This document shows positions 16,533 to 24,815 of a stretch of DNA of 64,000 nt, in pieces. The stretch covers positions 1-64,000 of the forward strand of contig JBMONC010000038.1 of NCBI GenBank assembly GCA_049324875.1. Direction: 5' to 3'. The notes beneath the pieces are model-generated. The model was not told the DNA's origin, did not search any database, and saw only the letters and a list, made by a program, of their open reading frames with translations. Numbering within the stretch: position 1 is the stretch's first letter; each line of letters opens with the position of its first letter. A program made the translations under genes and the position numbers. This DNA comes from JAWLHU01 sp049324875. GTDB taxonomy: Bacteria; Bacillota; Sulfobacillia; Symbiobacteriales; Symbiobacteriaceae.

Positions 16533-17483
16533 ATGTTCCAGTATATTATTAGGCGACTGATAATCGCCCTACCCGTCTTACTCGGGGTGACTATCATTAG
16601 CTATACCATCTTCTCGTTGGCCCCCGGCGATGTGGTGGACCTGTTGGTGGACCCGAACGTCTCGGCTGCCGACAAGGAGGCCCTGCGTGAACAGTTGGGA
16701 CTGAACGACCCCATCCACGTTCGCTACGTCAAGTGGCTGGGCGAGGTTGTTCAGGGCAATCTCGGCTACTCCTACATGACGGGACAGAAGGTCGCATCCC
16801 GGATTGCCGAGCGCATGATTCCCACCTTTACCCTCAGCCTCTTCGCCCTCTTCATCGCCTATCTTGTGGCCATCCCGGTGGGGGTCATCTCGGCGACAAG
16901 GCAGTACTCTGCCATCGACTACATAAGCTCCGTCTTCGCACTCATCGGGGTCAGCATTCCGAACTTCTTCCTGGGCATCGGGCTGATCTACCTCTTCGCC
17001 CTGAAGCTGAAGATGCTGCCGGTCAGCGGCATGTACACGCTGGGCGGGGACGGGTCCCTGGCCGACTTGATCAGGCACATGGTCCTGCCCGCCATCGTGC
17101 TGGGCGCCGGCACCATGGGTCAGGTGACCCGCTTCACCCGGTCCTCCATGCTGGAGGTGATCCGGCAGGACTATATCCGCACCGCCCGGGCCAAGGGCGT
17201 CAGCAACGCCCTGGTTGTCTACAAGCACGGCCTGCGCAACGCCCTGATCCCGGTGATCACCCTGCTGGGTCTGCAGATCCCGAACCTGCTGGGCGGGGCG
17301 ATTATCACCGAGCAGGTCTTCTCCTGGCCGGGCATGGGCCGGCTGACGATCGAGGCGATCTCCAGCCGGGATTACCCGGTGCTGATGGGGCTGAACCTGA
17401 TGGCCGCCATCCTGGTGGTGATCGGCGGCCTCCTCTCCGATGCTCTCTATGCGCTGACCGATCCGCGCATCCGCTACAGTTAG
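16533..17483 (+). CDS. oligopeptide/dipeptide ABC transporter permease (OppB/DppB), copy 2
   Basis: A 316-aa paralogue of the product of 12503 with the same helix pattern and EAA loop (RTARAKGVSNALVVYKHGLRNALIP). The central and C-terminal halves are almost identical to copy 1, and differences concentrate in the first 130 residues. The first third of the gene has more AT-rich codons (ATTATTAGGCGACTG) than the rest. This suggests the 3' part has been homogenised between copies, by inference. A GAGGGGGG site precedes the ATG. Confidence 0.93.
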   Translation: MFQYIIRRLIIALPVLLGVTIISYTIFSLAPGDVVDLLVDPNVSAADKEALREQLGLNDPIHVRYVKWLGEVVQGNLGYSYMTGQKVASRIAERMIPTFTLSLFALFIAYLVAIPVGVISATRQYSAIDYISSVFALIGVSIPNFFLGIGLIYLFALKLKMLPVSGMYTLGGDGSLADLIRHMVLPAIVLGAGTMGQVTRFTRSSMLEVIRQDYIRTARAKGVSNALVVYKHGLRNALIPVITLLGLQIPNLLGGAIITEQVFSWPGMGRLTIEAISSRDYPVLMGLNLMAAILVVIGGLLSDALYALTDPRIRYS

Positions 17484-17498
17484 GAGGTGGTCTGGAGA

Positions 17499-18407
17499 AT
17501 GAGCGCTGCTGAGCAGAGGTCCGTGAACCCGCCTGATCCCAAGCAGCCCGCGCAGCAGGCGCAGCCGGAGCAGTCCAACCCGGTCCTGCGCCGCTTCCTC
17601 CGCCACCGGTTGGCTGTGGCTGGGCTTGTGATCATGCTTTTCATGATCACCATCGCGATCTTTGCGCCCCAGTTGGCCCCGCACGACCCGAACAAGATTC
17701 AGGCCACCTACGTGGACCGGCCCACCAGGGAGCACCCCCTGGGGCTGGACCAGCTGGGGCGTGACATCCTCTCGCGGGTGATACACGCCTCCCGCATCTC
17801 GCTCTCGGTGGGCGTGGTGGCCGTCGCCATCTATGTCACTATCGGTACCGTGCTCGGCTCGGTGGCGGGCTACTATGGCGGGGTGGTCGATATCGCCCTG
17901 ACCCGCCTGGCTGACATGTTCCTTTCCTTCCCGCAGATCATGCTGATCATCGTCATCGTCGCCTTCGTCGGCCCGTCGATCTGGAACATCATGGTGGTGC
18001 TCGGCCTGCTGGGCTGGCCGCCCATCTTCCGCATCGTCCGGGGGCAGTTCCTCTCCCTCCGGGAGCAGGACTTCGTCCAGGCCGGCCGGGCCATGGGCGC
18101 CCGGGATGGACGGCTGATCTTCCGCCACATCCTGCCCAACTCGATGGGGCCGATCCTGGTAGCTGCCACATTCGGCACGGCCACCGCCATCCTGACCGAG
18201 GCCTCCCTCTCCTTCCTCGGCCTTGGCGTCCAACCGCCTCAGGCCTCCTGGGGCAACCTGCTGATCGATGCCCAGTCGATCTCGGTTATCGAGCAGATGC
18301 CCTGGCTCTGGGTCCCGCCGGGAGCGATGATCTTCCTCTCGGTGCTTGCCATCAACTTCATCGGGGACGGGCTGCGTGACGCGCTCGACCCCCGTTTGAA
18401 GCGATAG
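17499..18407 (+). CDS. oligopeptide/dipeptide ABC transporter permease (OppC/DppC), copy 2
   Basis: A 302-aa paralogue of the product of 13473, with HPLGLDQLGRDILSRVIHASRIS, QAGRAMGARDGRLIFRHILPNS and the same C-terminus. The N-terminal tail is longer and Gln/Pro rich (PKQPAQQAQPEQ). ATG 17499 was chosen over the in-frame GTG at 17487, which overlaps the AGGAGGT ribosome-binding site itself. Directly follows oppB copy 2. Confidence 0.93.
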   Translation: MSAAEQRSVNPPDPKQPAQQAQPEQSNPVLRRFLRHRLAVAGLVIMLFMITIAIFAPQLAPHDPNKIQATYVDRPTREHPLGLDQLGRDILSRVIHASRISLSVGVVAVAIYVTIGTVLGSVAGYYGGVVDIALTRLADMFLSFPQIMLIIVIVAFVGPSIWNIMVVLGLLGWPPIFRIVRGQFLSLREQDFVQAGRAMGARDGRLIFRHILPNSMGPILVAATFGTATAILTEASLSFLGLGVQPPQASWGNLLIDAQSISVIEQMPWLWVPPGAMIFLSVLAINFIGDGLRDALDPRLKR

Positions 18408-18464
18408 ACCCGGCCCCCATTGCCAACGATCAAGTCCCGTACCAGACAGAGGAGGGTTTCACGG

Positions 18465-20126
18465 ATGTCGCGCAAACTGGCTCCCTGGCTCGCGATCATG
18501 CTCGCTCTCTCGTTGGTTCTGAGCGCCTGCAGTGGCACCAAGTCGCAGGAGCCGACCCCGACCCAGCAGCAGGAGCCCAAGAAGGAAGAGCCGAAGCCCG
18601 CCGGTCCCAAGATCCTGACGGTTGGCATGTGGTCCTCGCCCAGCGACTTCAACCCGATCACCAACAAGACCAGCTACTCCACCTTCATCAACGGGCTGAT
18701 CTACCCGACTCTGGTCGCGATGAACGACCAGCTCACCTTCGAGGGCCGTCTGGCCGAGAAGTTTGAGATGAACGAGGCCCAGGATGTCTTCAAGTTCCAC
18801 CTGCGGAAGAACGCCAAGTGGTCGGACGGCAAGCCGATCACCGCCCACGACGTGGCCTACACCTACCAGGTGATCGCCCACCCCGACACCCCGACCTCCC
18901 GCCGCTCCCTGATCGACACCATCGAGGGGCTTGACGCCAACGGCGTCTCGGCGACCAAGGACTTCAACGTCTCCGGGATTAAGGTGATCGATGACTACAC
19001 CATCGAGTTCCACACCAAGACCCCGGTGGATGCCGACGCCTTCATGGAGAAGGTGCCGCAGATCATCATCCTGCCCAAGCACAAGCTCGAGGAGGCTGTC
19101 AAGGCTGACCACAAGGGCCTGGACAAGCAGCCGCTGAGCCAGAAGCCGACCGTCTTCGGCGGCGCCTTCATGCTGGTCGACTACAAGGCCGACTCCCACG
19201 TGGAGCTGGCCCCGAACCCCGACTACTTCATGGGCAAGCCGAAGCTCGACAAGCTGTTCTTCAAGATCGTCACCCAGGCCAACGTGGCCGCTTCGATCAC
19301 CGCCGGCGAGATCGACCTGCTGACCGGCTCCGGTACGGGCGAGGTGCCCATCACCGACTGGGAGAAGGTCTCCAGCCTGCCCAACTACACCCCGGTCACC
19401 TACGTGGCGCCTTCCTACCAGTACCTCGACTTCAACGTGCAGCGTGAGTTCTTCAAGGATCCCAAGGTCCGTGTCGCCTTCGCCCACGCCATCAACCGGA
19501 AGCTGATCGTCGACCGGCTCCTGAAGGGCCAGGGCGAGGTGATCAACACCCCGATCAACTCCGCCAACAAGTACTTCGTCAAGGAGCTCCAGTCCAAGCT
19601 GGAGTACAACCCGGCGAAGGCGAAGAAGATGCTGGAGGAGGCCGGCTGGGACTTCAACCGGGAGATTACCCTGCTGACCCCGACCGGCAACCGGGTGCGT
19701 GAGCAGTCCGCCGACATCATCCAGGCCAACCTGCAGGAGATCGGCGTTAAGGTCAAGATCGAGAAGGTCGAGTTCAACGTCCGCCAGGCCCGGTCCAAGG
19801 AGGGCAACTTCGACTTCTCGCTGGTCGGCTTCTCCTCCACCTTCGACCCGGATATGTCCGCCCAGATTAGCAGCGCCGGCGCCTTCAACGACCGGAAGTA
19901 CAACAACCCCAAGATGGACGAGATGCTCGCCAAGGGCAAGACCATCGTCAAGTTCGCCGAGAAGCAGGCGCACTACAAGGCGATTCAGGAGTACTTCGTC
20001 GAGGAGCTCCCGCTGCTGCCGCTCTACTCGGTCAACGCCCTGACCGTGGTCAACAAGCGGGTTGTGGCGGCCAAGCCGGGTCCGAACGGCCTGGGCTGGA
20101 ACGCTCACCTCTGGGACGTCAAGTAA
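18465..20126 (+). CDS. peptide ABC transporter substrate-binding lipoprotein (OppA/DppA, SBP family 5), copy 2
   Basis: A 553-aa lipoprotein with signal peptide ending LVLSAC, a Gln/Glu/Pro/Lys-rich linker and an SBP_bac_5 domain. It is co-linear with copy 1, with identical blocks such as RRSLIDTI, PINSANKYFVK and LPLLPLYSVNALTVVNKR. Scattered differences near the expected pocket (for example FSNPKV against FKDPKV) could give different ligand preferences. ATG 18465 is supported by AGGAGGG; the frame is open further upstream but lacks a site there. Confidence 0.92.
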   Translation: MSRKLAPWLAIMLALSLVLSACSGTKSQEPTPTQQQEPKKEEPKPAGPKILTVGMWSSPSDFNPITNKTSYSTFINGLIYPTLVAMNDQLTFEGRLAEKFEMNEAQDVFKFHLRKNAKWSDGKPITAHDVAYTYQVIAHPDTPTSRRSLIDTIEGLDANGVSATKDFNVSGIKVIDDYTIEFHTKTPVDADAFMEKVPQIIILPKHKLEEAVKADHKGLDKQPLSQKPTVFGGAFMLVDYKADSHVELAPNPDYFMGKPKLDKLFFKIVTQANVAASITAGEIDLLTGSGTGEVPITDWEKVSSLPNYTPVTYVAPSYQYLDFNVQREFFKDPKVRVAFAHAINRKLIVDRLLKGQGEVINTPINSANKYFVKELQSKLEYNPAKAKKMLEEAGWDFNREITLLTPTGNRVREQSADIIQANLQEIGVKVKIEKVEFNVRQARSKEGNFDFSLVGFSSTFDPDMSAQISSAGAFNDRKYNNPKMDEMLAKGKTIVKFAEKQAHYKAIQEYFVEELPLLPLYSVNALTVVNKRVVAAKPGPNGLGWNAHLWDVK

Positions 20127-20141
20127 GCTGATCCACCGTTT

Positions 20142-20172
20142 GCGGGGGAGCCAGTCGGCTCCCCCGCTTTCG
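20142..20172 (+). terminator. Rho-independent terminator after opp copy 2
   Basis: GCGGGGGAGCC pairs with GGCTCCCCCGC around AGTC, followed by TTTCGTCT. The stem-loop core (GGGGGAGCC/GGCTCCCCC) is the same as in the terminator of copy 1, with a different loop (AGTC against ACTC), supporting duplication of the whole unit including its 3' end. Confidence 0.9.
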
Positions 20173-20180
20173 TCTGCTCA

Positions 20181-20209
20181 TTCCCATTGGGTGAACCCTA
20201 TGGTATAAT
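20181..20209 (+). promoter_or_regulatory. sigma-A-type promoter of the SLH-glycosidase gene
   Basis: TATAAT at 20204-20209 with TTCCCA at 20181-20186, spacer 17 bp. The -10 is perfect, the -35 is 4 of 6. It lies 37 bp before the ATG at 20246, in the short gap after the opp terminator. Confidence 0.65.
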
Positions 20210-20245
20210 TTAGTAAAGGTGTAGGGATGGGGAGGTTAGATAAAG

Positions 20246-21862
20246 ATGTACCGTTGGCGGATCCGTGCCCTGCTGCTTCTCTCCCTGACGCTGCTGCTGG
20301 GCGGTCTGATTCCCAGTCGGTGGGCGGCCGGTGTCGCCCCGCTCCCGCCCGACGTGGTCGGCCACTGGGCGGCGGATGAGGTGGCCTATGTGATGGAGGC
20401 CGGCCTGATGCAGGGCTACCCCGATGGGAGCTTCCGGCCCGACGCCCCCATCTCCCGTGGCGAGGTCTATACCCTGCTGGCCCGTCAGGTCGGGGCACCG
20501 GCCGGAGCGGTTTCCGCCCTCCCCGCGGGCTGGTCGCCCAACCACTGGGCCGCCGCCAACGGAGCGGCGCTGATCCAGGCGGGGATCCTGGTTCCCGCGG
20601 AGGACCCGGGGGGCGGCGAGTGGGACGCTCCCATTCCCCGGGGGGCTCTGGCCCGCCTCCTGGTCCGGCTGCAGGGCGGCAAGGCGATGCGGGGGATCAA
20701 CCTGCTCTTCCCCGACATCCAGGGGCGGGAGGATGCCGGGTGGATCAGCACAGCGGTGGCACAGGGCCTCCTGACCGGCTTCCCGGACGGCAACTTCGGC
20801 CCTGACGCCTCCTTCACCCGGGCCCAGACCGCCACCGTGATCCACCGGCTGCGCGACCCGGCTGTGCGGCCGGCGCTCCGCCGGGAGGCCTACCGGTACA
20901 CCCTGGCGGACGGCAAGGAGGTCCGCCTCCAGGTGGTGCGGGCCAACCTGCGCCACCCCAAGGTGAGGCTGAAGACCCTCTGGAGCCCGGACGGGATCGG
21001 CCGGACCATGCCGCTCGACGAGATGGCCAAGCTGGCCGGGGCGGCGGCGGCGATCAACGGGACCTACTTTGCCGCGTACAACAAGCAGCCCATCCAGGAC
21101 CCCTACGGCACCCTGGTGGCCGCTGGACGGGTGCTCCACCTGACCGGTTCGCAGCGGCCGGCCATCGGGATCTGGCCCGACGGGCGGGTGCGCATCGACA
21201 CCTTCCAGGCCACCATCAGCGGCACCACCAACGGCAAGTCCACCTGGCCCAACGGCTGGTATGCCTATGCGGTCAACCACACGGGCACCGAGTACGGTGC
21301 CAACTGGGTGACGATCATGACCCCGGAGCGGGGCAGCGAGATGGGCTTTGACGCCGGCACCTCCGTGGTGGTCCGGAGCGGGGTGGTGACGGAGATTCGC
21401 CAGGGCGCCGTCCCGATTCCCGCCGACGGCTATGTGATCAGCCTGGGGGGTGCGGAGGCCTCCAACTTCAAGGAGACCTTCAAGGTGGGCACCCGGGTCG
21501 ACTGGCAGGTCAACTGGGCTCCCGAGTGGAAGGGCGTCTCCGAGCTGATTCAGGCCGGGCCGCTGCTGCTCCGGGGCGGCAGGGCCGATGTCAACTTCGC
21601 CCGCGACGAGTTTACGGAGGCGAAGATCACCGAATGGGTCTTCAACCGGAGCGCCGTCGGCGCCACCGCTGACGGCACGCTGCTGCTGGTCACCGCCGAC
21701 GCCGTCCGGGTTGCGGACCTCCCCGCCCTGATGCTCGATCTGGGCGCCGTCGACGCCCTCTGCATGGACAGCGGCGCCTCCAGCGGACTCTGGCTGAACG
21801 GCAGCTACATCTGGGAGCCGGGGCGGCTTCTGACCAACGGTCTGGGCGTTCTCCTGGAATGA
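20246..21862 (+). CDS. SLH-domain surface protein with phosphodiester glycosidase (NAGPA-like) domain
   Basis: A 538-aa secreted protein: signal peptide (residues 1-30), then three SLH repeats (about 35-80 with GLMQGYPDGSFRPDAPISRGE; 90-140; 150-205 with GLLTGFPDGNFGPDASFTRAQ). A C-terminal NAGPA/DUF2233 domain (about 215-538) follows, with AAAINGTYFA, PYGTLVAAGRV and the terminal AGPLLLRGG ... DLGAVDALCMDSGAS. The SLH part anchors it to cell-wall polymers; the catalytic part removes sugar-phosphodiester groups. It has its own promoter, and GGGGAGG lies about 10 nt before the ATG. The glycan target is unknown. Confidence 0.87.
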   Translation: MYRWRIRALLLLSLTLLLGGLIPSRWAAGVAPLPPDVVGHWAADEVAYVMEAGLMQGYPDGSFRPDAPISRGEVYTLLARQVGAPAGAVSALPAGWSPNHWAAANGAALIQAGILVPAEDPGGGEWDAPIPRGALARLLVRLQGGKAMRGINLLFPDIQGREDAGWISTAVAQGLLTGFPDGNFGPDASFTRAQTATVIHRLRDPAVRPALRREAYRYTLADGKEVRLQVVRANLRHPKVRLKTLWSPDGIGRTMPLDEMAKLAGAAAAINGTYFAAYNKQPIQDPYGTLVAAGRVLHLTGSQRPAIGIWPDGRVRIDTFQATISGTTNGKSTWPNGWYAYAVNHTGTEYGANWVTIMTPERGSEMGFDAGTSVVVRSGVVTEIRQGAVPIPADGYVISLGGAEASNFKETFKVGTRVDWQVNWAPEWKGVSELIQAGPLLLRGGRADVNFARDEFTEAKITEWVFNRSAVGATADGTLLLVTADAVRVADLPALMLDLGAVDALCMDSGASSGLWLNGSYIWEPGRLLTNGLGVLLE

Positions 21863-21872
21863 GGGGGCACAG

Positions 21873-21909
21873 AAAGGCTCACCCTACTCGCATGAGGGGG
21901 TGAGCCTTT
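21873..21909 (+). promoter_or_regulatory. hairpin covering the ribosome-binding site of the flavoprotein gene
   Basis: AAAGGCTCACCC (21873-21884) pairs perfectly with GGGTGAGCCTTT (21898-21909). The right arm holds the GGGGGTGA ribosome-binding site and the first two bases of the TTG start at 21908. No U-run follows, so it is a poor terminator. It could mask translation of the next gene. Confidence 0.55.
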
Positions 21910-23005
21910 GCGCGTCGCGATTATGGGTGCCGGTCTGGCAGGCCTGGCCTGTGCCCACGAGCTGGAGCGGCTGGGCGTTCTGCCCGTGATCTTCGAGAAG
22001 AAGCTGTGGCCTGGCAAGGAGGATCTCATTGTAGAGAGCATGGCTCAGCTCTTCCACCACCATCCCGGCCAGGACCTCTGGATCTACCTGCGGGAGGAGC
22101 TCGGCCTGCCGGTGCATCCACACGGGGTGGTCAACAAGATGGTGCTCCGGAGCGCAACCGAGGAGGCGACGGTGACGGGCCATCTGGCCTACACCACCCT
22201 CCGGGGCCCTGACAGGCGCTCGCTGGAGCGGCAGCTGGCCGACCGCCTGGCAGCTGCGATCCGCTACGGGGAGGAGCCGGACCCCTGGCAGCTGCGGGAG
22301 GCGTATGACTGGGTGGTGATCGCCACGGGCGACCACCAGTGGACCAAGGCCTTCAGCCGGTTTACCCAGCACATTGAATGGACGGTACGGAGCGCCGAGG
22401 TAAGCGGCCTCTTCAACCCCGCCGAGCAGCAGTTCTTCTTCAACACCCGATACGCCAAGACCGGGTACGCCATGCTCTCCCCCATCGATGAACGCCGGGC
22501 CCTGGCAGGGTTGGGCATCCCTCACTCCTCCCCGGCAGAGGCAGAGCAGTACTGGGAGCGGTTCCGAAGGGAGGAGAGCCGCTTCTGGGAGGCGGAAATC
22601 CACCCCTTCCGGGTCACCCGCTGGGAGGTGGGGGTGGTCGACCGCTGTGTGGTCGGCAATGTGATGCTGATCGGCCAGGCCGGGGGGTTCTGCGAGCCCC
22701 TGGGCATGCTGGGCCAGTGCCCCAGCCTCGCCAGCGGGGTGATGGCCGCCCGGCAGATCGCCCTGGGCGACCGCTCTCTGGAGCGCTACACCCGCCAGTT
22801 CAGGGCCTACTATAACCGGCTCTGGCGGCTCCGGCGCAACGTCAACGCCTGGACCGATACCGAGATGGACATGATGGTGCGGGCCGTCCGCTACGGGGGA
22901 CCGCTGGCGGTCCGCTCGCCGCTCAACCTGCTGGGCCCGGGCAGCCTCGTGGTCGACCTCCTGCGGATGGCCGACGATCCCTCCCCCGAGGCGGGGCCGC
23001 AGTGA
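21908..23005 (+). CDS. FAD-dependent oxidoreductase (geranylgeranyl-reductase-like)
   Basis: A 365-aa flavoprotein with an N-terminal Rossmann dinucleotide-binding loop MGAGLAGL (from residue 6) followed by the acidic residue in FEKK. A C-terminal motif, VGNVMLIGQAGGFCEPLGMLG, resembles the GD-type FAD contact of the geranylgeranyl reductase/halogenase group. The substrate is unknown. The start is TTG 21908, whose site lies inside a 12-bp hairpin; ATG 21923 would cut into the FAD motif and is less likely. A terminator follows at 23008. Confidence 0.78.
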   Translation: MRVAIMGAGLAGLACAHELERLGVLPVIFEKKLWPGKEDLIVESMAQLFHHHPGQDLWIYLREELGLPVHPHGVVNKMVLRSATEEATVTGHLAYTTLRGPDRRSLERQLADRLAAAIRYGEEPDPWQLREAYDWVVIATGDHQWTKAFSRFTQHIEWTVRSAEVSGLFNPAEQQFFFNTRYAKTGYAMLSPIDERRALAGLGIPHSSPAEAEQYWERFRREESRFWEAEIHPFRVTRWEVGVVDRCVVGNVMLIGQAGGFCEPLGMLGQCPSLASGVMAARQIALGDRSLERYTRQFRAYYNRLWRLRRNVNAWTDTEMDMMVRAVRYGGPLAVRSPLNLLGPGSLVVDLLRMADDPSPEAGPQ

Positions 23006-23007
23006 GA

Positions 23008-23038
23008 AAGGGGTGCCCGGCAAGGCACCCCTTCTTCT
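23008..23038. terminator. bidirectional terminator between the flavoprotein gene and amtB
   Basis: AAGGGGTGCC pairs with GGCACCCCTT around CGGCAA, followed on the plus strand by CTTCTTCTG. It overlaps the stop region of the flavoprotein gene and lies 14 bp after the amtB stop, serving both convergent transcripts. Confidence 0.85.
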
Positions 23039-23046
23039 GTTCGGCG

Positions 23047-24312
23047 CTAGTCGTCGCCCATGAGCGCCTGGGACGGGACGGGCTGGAACTCCGGGTAGGC
23101 CTGCACCCCGTGCTTCACATCCAGACCGGAGAGCTCCTCCTGCTTGCTCACCCGGATCCCGACCGTCTGCTTCAGCAGGTAGAAGAGGCCCAGGCAGACG
23201 GTGAAGCTGAAGGCCATGACCGCCAGCGCACCCACCAGCTGGATCCCCAGCAGCGAGGCGCCACCGCCGAAGAGCAGCCCCTGCGCCTCGTGGAAGAGGC
23301 CCACCGCAAGCGTGCCCCACAGGCCCGCAATTCCGTGAACCGGAATCGCTCCCACCGCATCGTCAATCTTCAGCTTCTCCAGGAGGAGACCGGTCGGTCC
23401 GACCAGGAGGCCGCCCACCCCGCCGATGATGATGGCGGAGAGCGGGGAGACGAAGGCGGTGCCTGCGGTGATCGCCACCAGGCCGCCGAGGGCGCCGTTC
23501 ATGGCCATCTCCACATCCCAGGTCTTGAACCGGAGGTGGGTGGCAATCACGCTGACCAGTGCGCCCGCTGCGGCACCCAGGTTGGTGGTGACGGCGATCC
23601 GGGCGATGTTCAGATCGGTCGCGGCCAGGGTGGAGCCGGGGTTGAAGCCGAACCAGCCGAACCAGAGGATGAAGACGCCCAGCGCCGCCAGCACCAGGTT
23701 GTGCCCGGTGATCTTGCGGGGCTTGCCCTGCTTGTCAAAGCGGCCCACCCGGGGCCCCAGCACCAGCAGACCGGCCAACGAGGCCCAGGCGCCCACCGAG
23801 TGCACCACCGTGGAGCCGGCGAAATCCAGGAAGCCCAGCTTGGCGAGCCAGCCGCCGCCCCAGACCCAGTGCCCCACCACCGGGTAGACCAGGACCGTGA
23901 TCGCCGTCGAGAAGAGCAGGTAGGCGCTGAACTTGGTCCGCTCCGCCATGGCGCCCGACACGATGGTCGCCGTGGTGCCGGCGAAGGTGGTCTGGAACCA
24001 CCAGAAGGCGAAGAAGGGAAGTGCCAGGCCGAGATGGGAGAACATGCCTTCGGGGGAGCCGATGCCGCCCCAGCCGATCACCCCGCCGATGTCCTTGCCG
24101 AACATCAGTCCGAAGCCGACCAGCCAGAAGGCCAGCGACGCAACCACAAAGTCCATCAGGTTCTTCAGGACGATGTTCGCCGCGTTCTTGGAGCGAGTGA
24201 ACCCTGCCTCCACCATCGCAAACCCAGCCTGCATGAAAAAGACCAGAGAGGCCGCCACCATGGTCCACGCCGTATTTACCGCTACGGCAACCGCATCGAT
24301 CGTCAGGTCCAT
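23047..24312 (-). CDS. amtB: ammonium transporter AmtB
   Basis: A 421-aa Amt/Mep/Rh channel with eleven predicted helices: FFMQAGFAMVEAGFTRSKN, the Phe-gate and Trp region FFAFWWFQTTFAGTTATIVSGAMAER, DFAGSTVVHSVGAWASLAGL with the first pore His, and VHGIAGLWGTLAVG with the second. It imports ammonium. No glnK/glnB gene is adjacent, which is unusual for amtB. The C-terminal tail extends beyond the last helix. Controlled by a sigma-A promoter flanked by two GlnR/TnrA boxes (see 24341 and 24426). Confidence 0.95.
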   Translation of the reverse strand: MDLTIDAVAVAVNTAWTMVAASLVFFMQAGFAMVEAGFTRSKNAANIVLKNLMDFVVASLAFWLVGFGLMFGKDIGGVIGWGGIGSPEGMFSHLGLALPFFAFWWFQTTFAGTTATIVSGAMAERTKFSAYLLFSTAITVLVYPVVGHWVWGGGWLAKLGFLDFAGSTVVHSVGAWASLAGLLVLGPRVGRFDKQGKPRKITGHNLVLAALGVFILWFGWFGFNPGSTLAATDLNIARIAVTTNLGAAAGALVSVIATHLRFKTWDVEMAMNGALGGLVAITAGTAFVSPLSAIIIGGVGGLLVGPTGLLLEKLKIDDAVGAIPVHGIAGLWGTLAVGLFHEAQGLLFGGGASLLGIQLVGALAVMAFSFTVCLGLFYLLKQTVGIRVSKQEELSGLDVKHGVQAYPEFQPVPSQALMGDD

Positions 24313-24340
24313 TCGCTCCTACCCCCTTCATTCTCCGAAA

Positions 24341-24357
24341 TGTCAACGATGCTGACA
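24341..24357 (-). promoter_or_regulatory. GlnR/TnrA box, downstream site at amtB
   Basis: TGTCA, seven bases, TGACA: an exact fit to the TGTNAN7TNACA consensus of Bacillus nitrogen regulators. It lies between the promoter (24384-24412) and the amtB start at 24312, centred about 28 bp downstream of the expected transcription start, a repressor position. Confidence 0.8.
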
Positions 24358-24383
24358 TCTTGCGCATCCCGTCTATGGGCAGG

Positions 24384-24412
24384 ATGGTACCATCCCCTGT
24401 TGTTTGCGTCAA
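24384..24412 (-). promoter_or_regulatory. amtB promoter
   Basis: On the minus strand, TTGACG (24412-24407), a 17-bp spacer, then TACCAT (24389-24384). The TAC(C)AT and TTGAC(G) matches are good. It lies about 70 bp before the amtB ATG, between two GlnR/TnrA boxes. Confidence 0.75.
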
Positions 24413-24425
24413 TATTTTGTCATCA

Positions 24426-24442
24426 TGTAAGACATAGTGACA
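24426..24442 (-). promoter_or_regulatory. GlnR/TnrA box, upstream site at amtB
   Basis: TGTAA, seven bases, TGACA: a second exact TGTNAN7TNACA match, centred about 57 bp upstream of the expected start, just upstream of the -35. This is close to the position from which TnrA activates in Bacillus. Confidence 0.8.
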
Positions 24443-24499
24443 TGAGCGCCATACCCTGCGCGACGAGACCTCGACCGGGTTGGTCGAGGTCCCTTCTGT

Positions 24500-24802
24500 T
24501 CACTTCATCCGCTGGATCGCCTCGCGCCCCGACATGCCCGGGAGGATCCCCAGCGCTCGGGCAGCGTCTGTCACCTCGGCCAGGGGGGCGTCCAGCAGTT
24601 GCTCGATCGTCCGGACCCCGAGGGCCCGCCCGGCCACAATCCCCCGCTCCGCCAGCCGGGTGTTCAGCAGGTGTACATCCAGGGCGCCGCACATGATATA
24701 GCCCCGGTCCGTCGTGACGGCGAGCAGCGAGGTCTTGGGGAGCTCTACGGTGATCGCGGTGGCCCGGACGTCCCCCACATCGACGGGGTAGAGTGTAACC
24801 AT
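24500..24802 (-). CDS. yunC: YunC-family protein (DUF1805)
   Basis: A 100-aa protein matching the DUF1805/YunC family in length and pattern: an N-terminal beta hairpin, LPKTSLLAVTTDRGYIMCGALDV with a conserved Cys-Gly, and ARLAERGIVAGRALGVRTIEQLL-like features. In Bacillus the family has a known structure but no firm function. An AAGGAG site lies 9 nt before the ATG, just after a perfect inverted repeat (24816-24847). Downstream of the PaaI-like gene on the same strand. Confidence 0.8.
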   Translation of the reverse strand: MVTLYPVDVGDVRATAITVELPKTSLLAVTTDRGYIMCGALDVHLLNTRLAERGIVAGRALGVRTIEQLLDAPLAEVTDAARALGILPGMSGREAIQRMK

Positions 24803-24815
24803 ACTCGTCCGCTCC

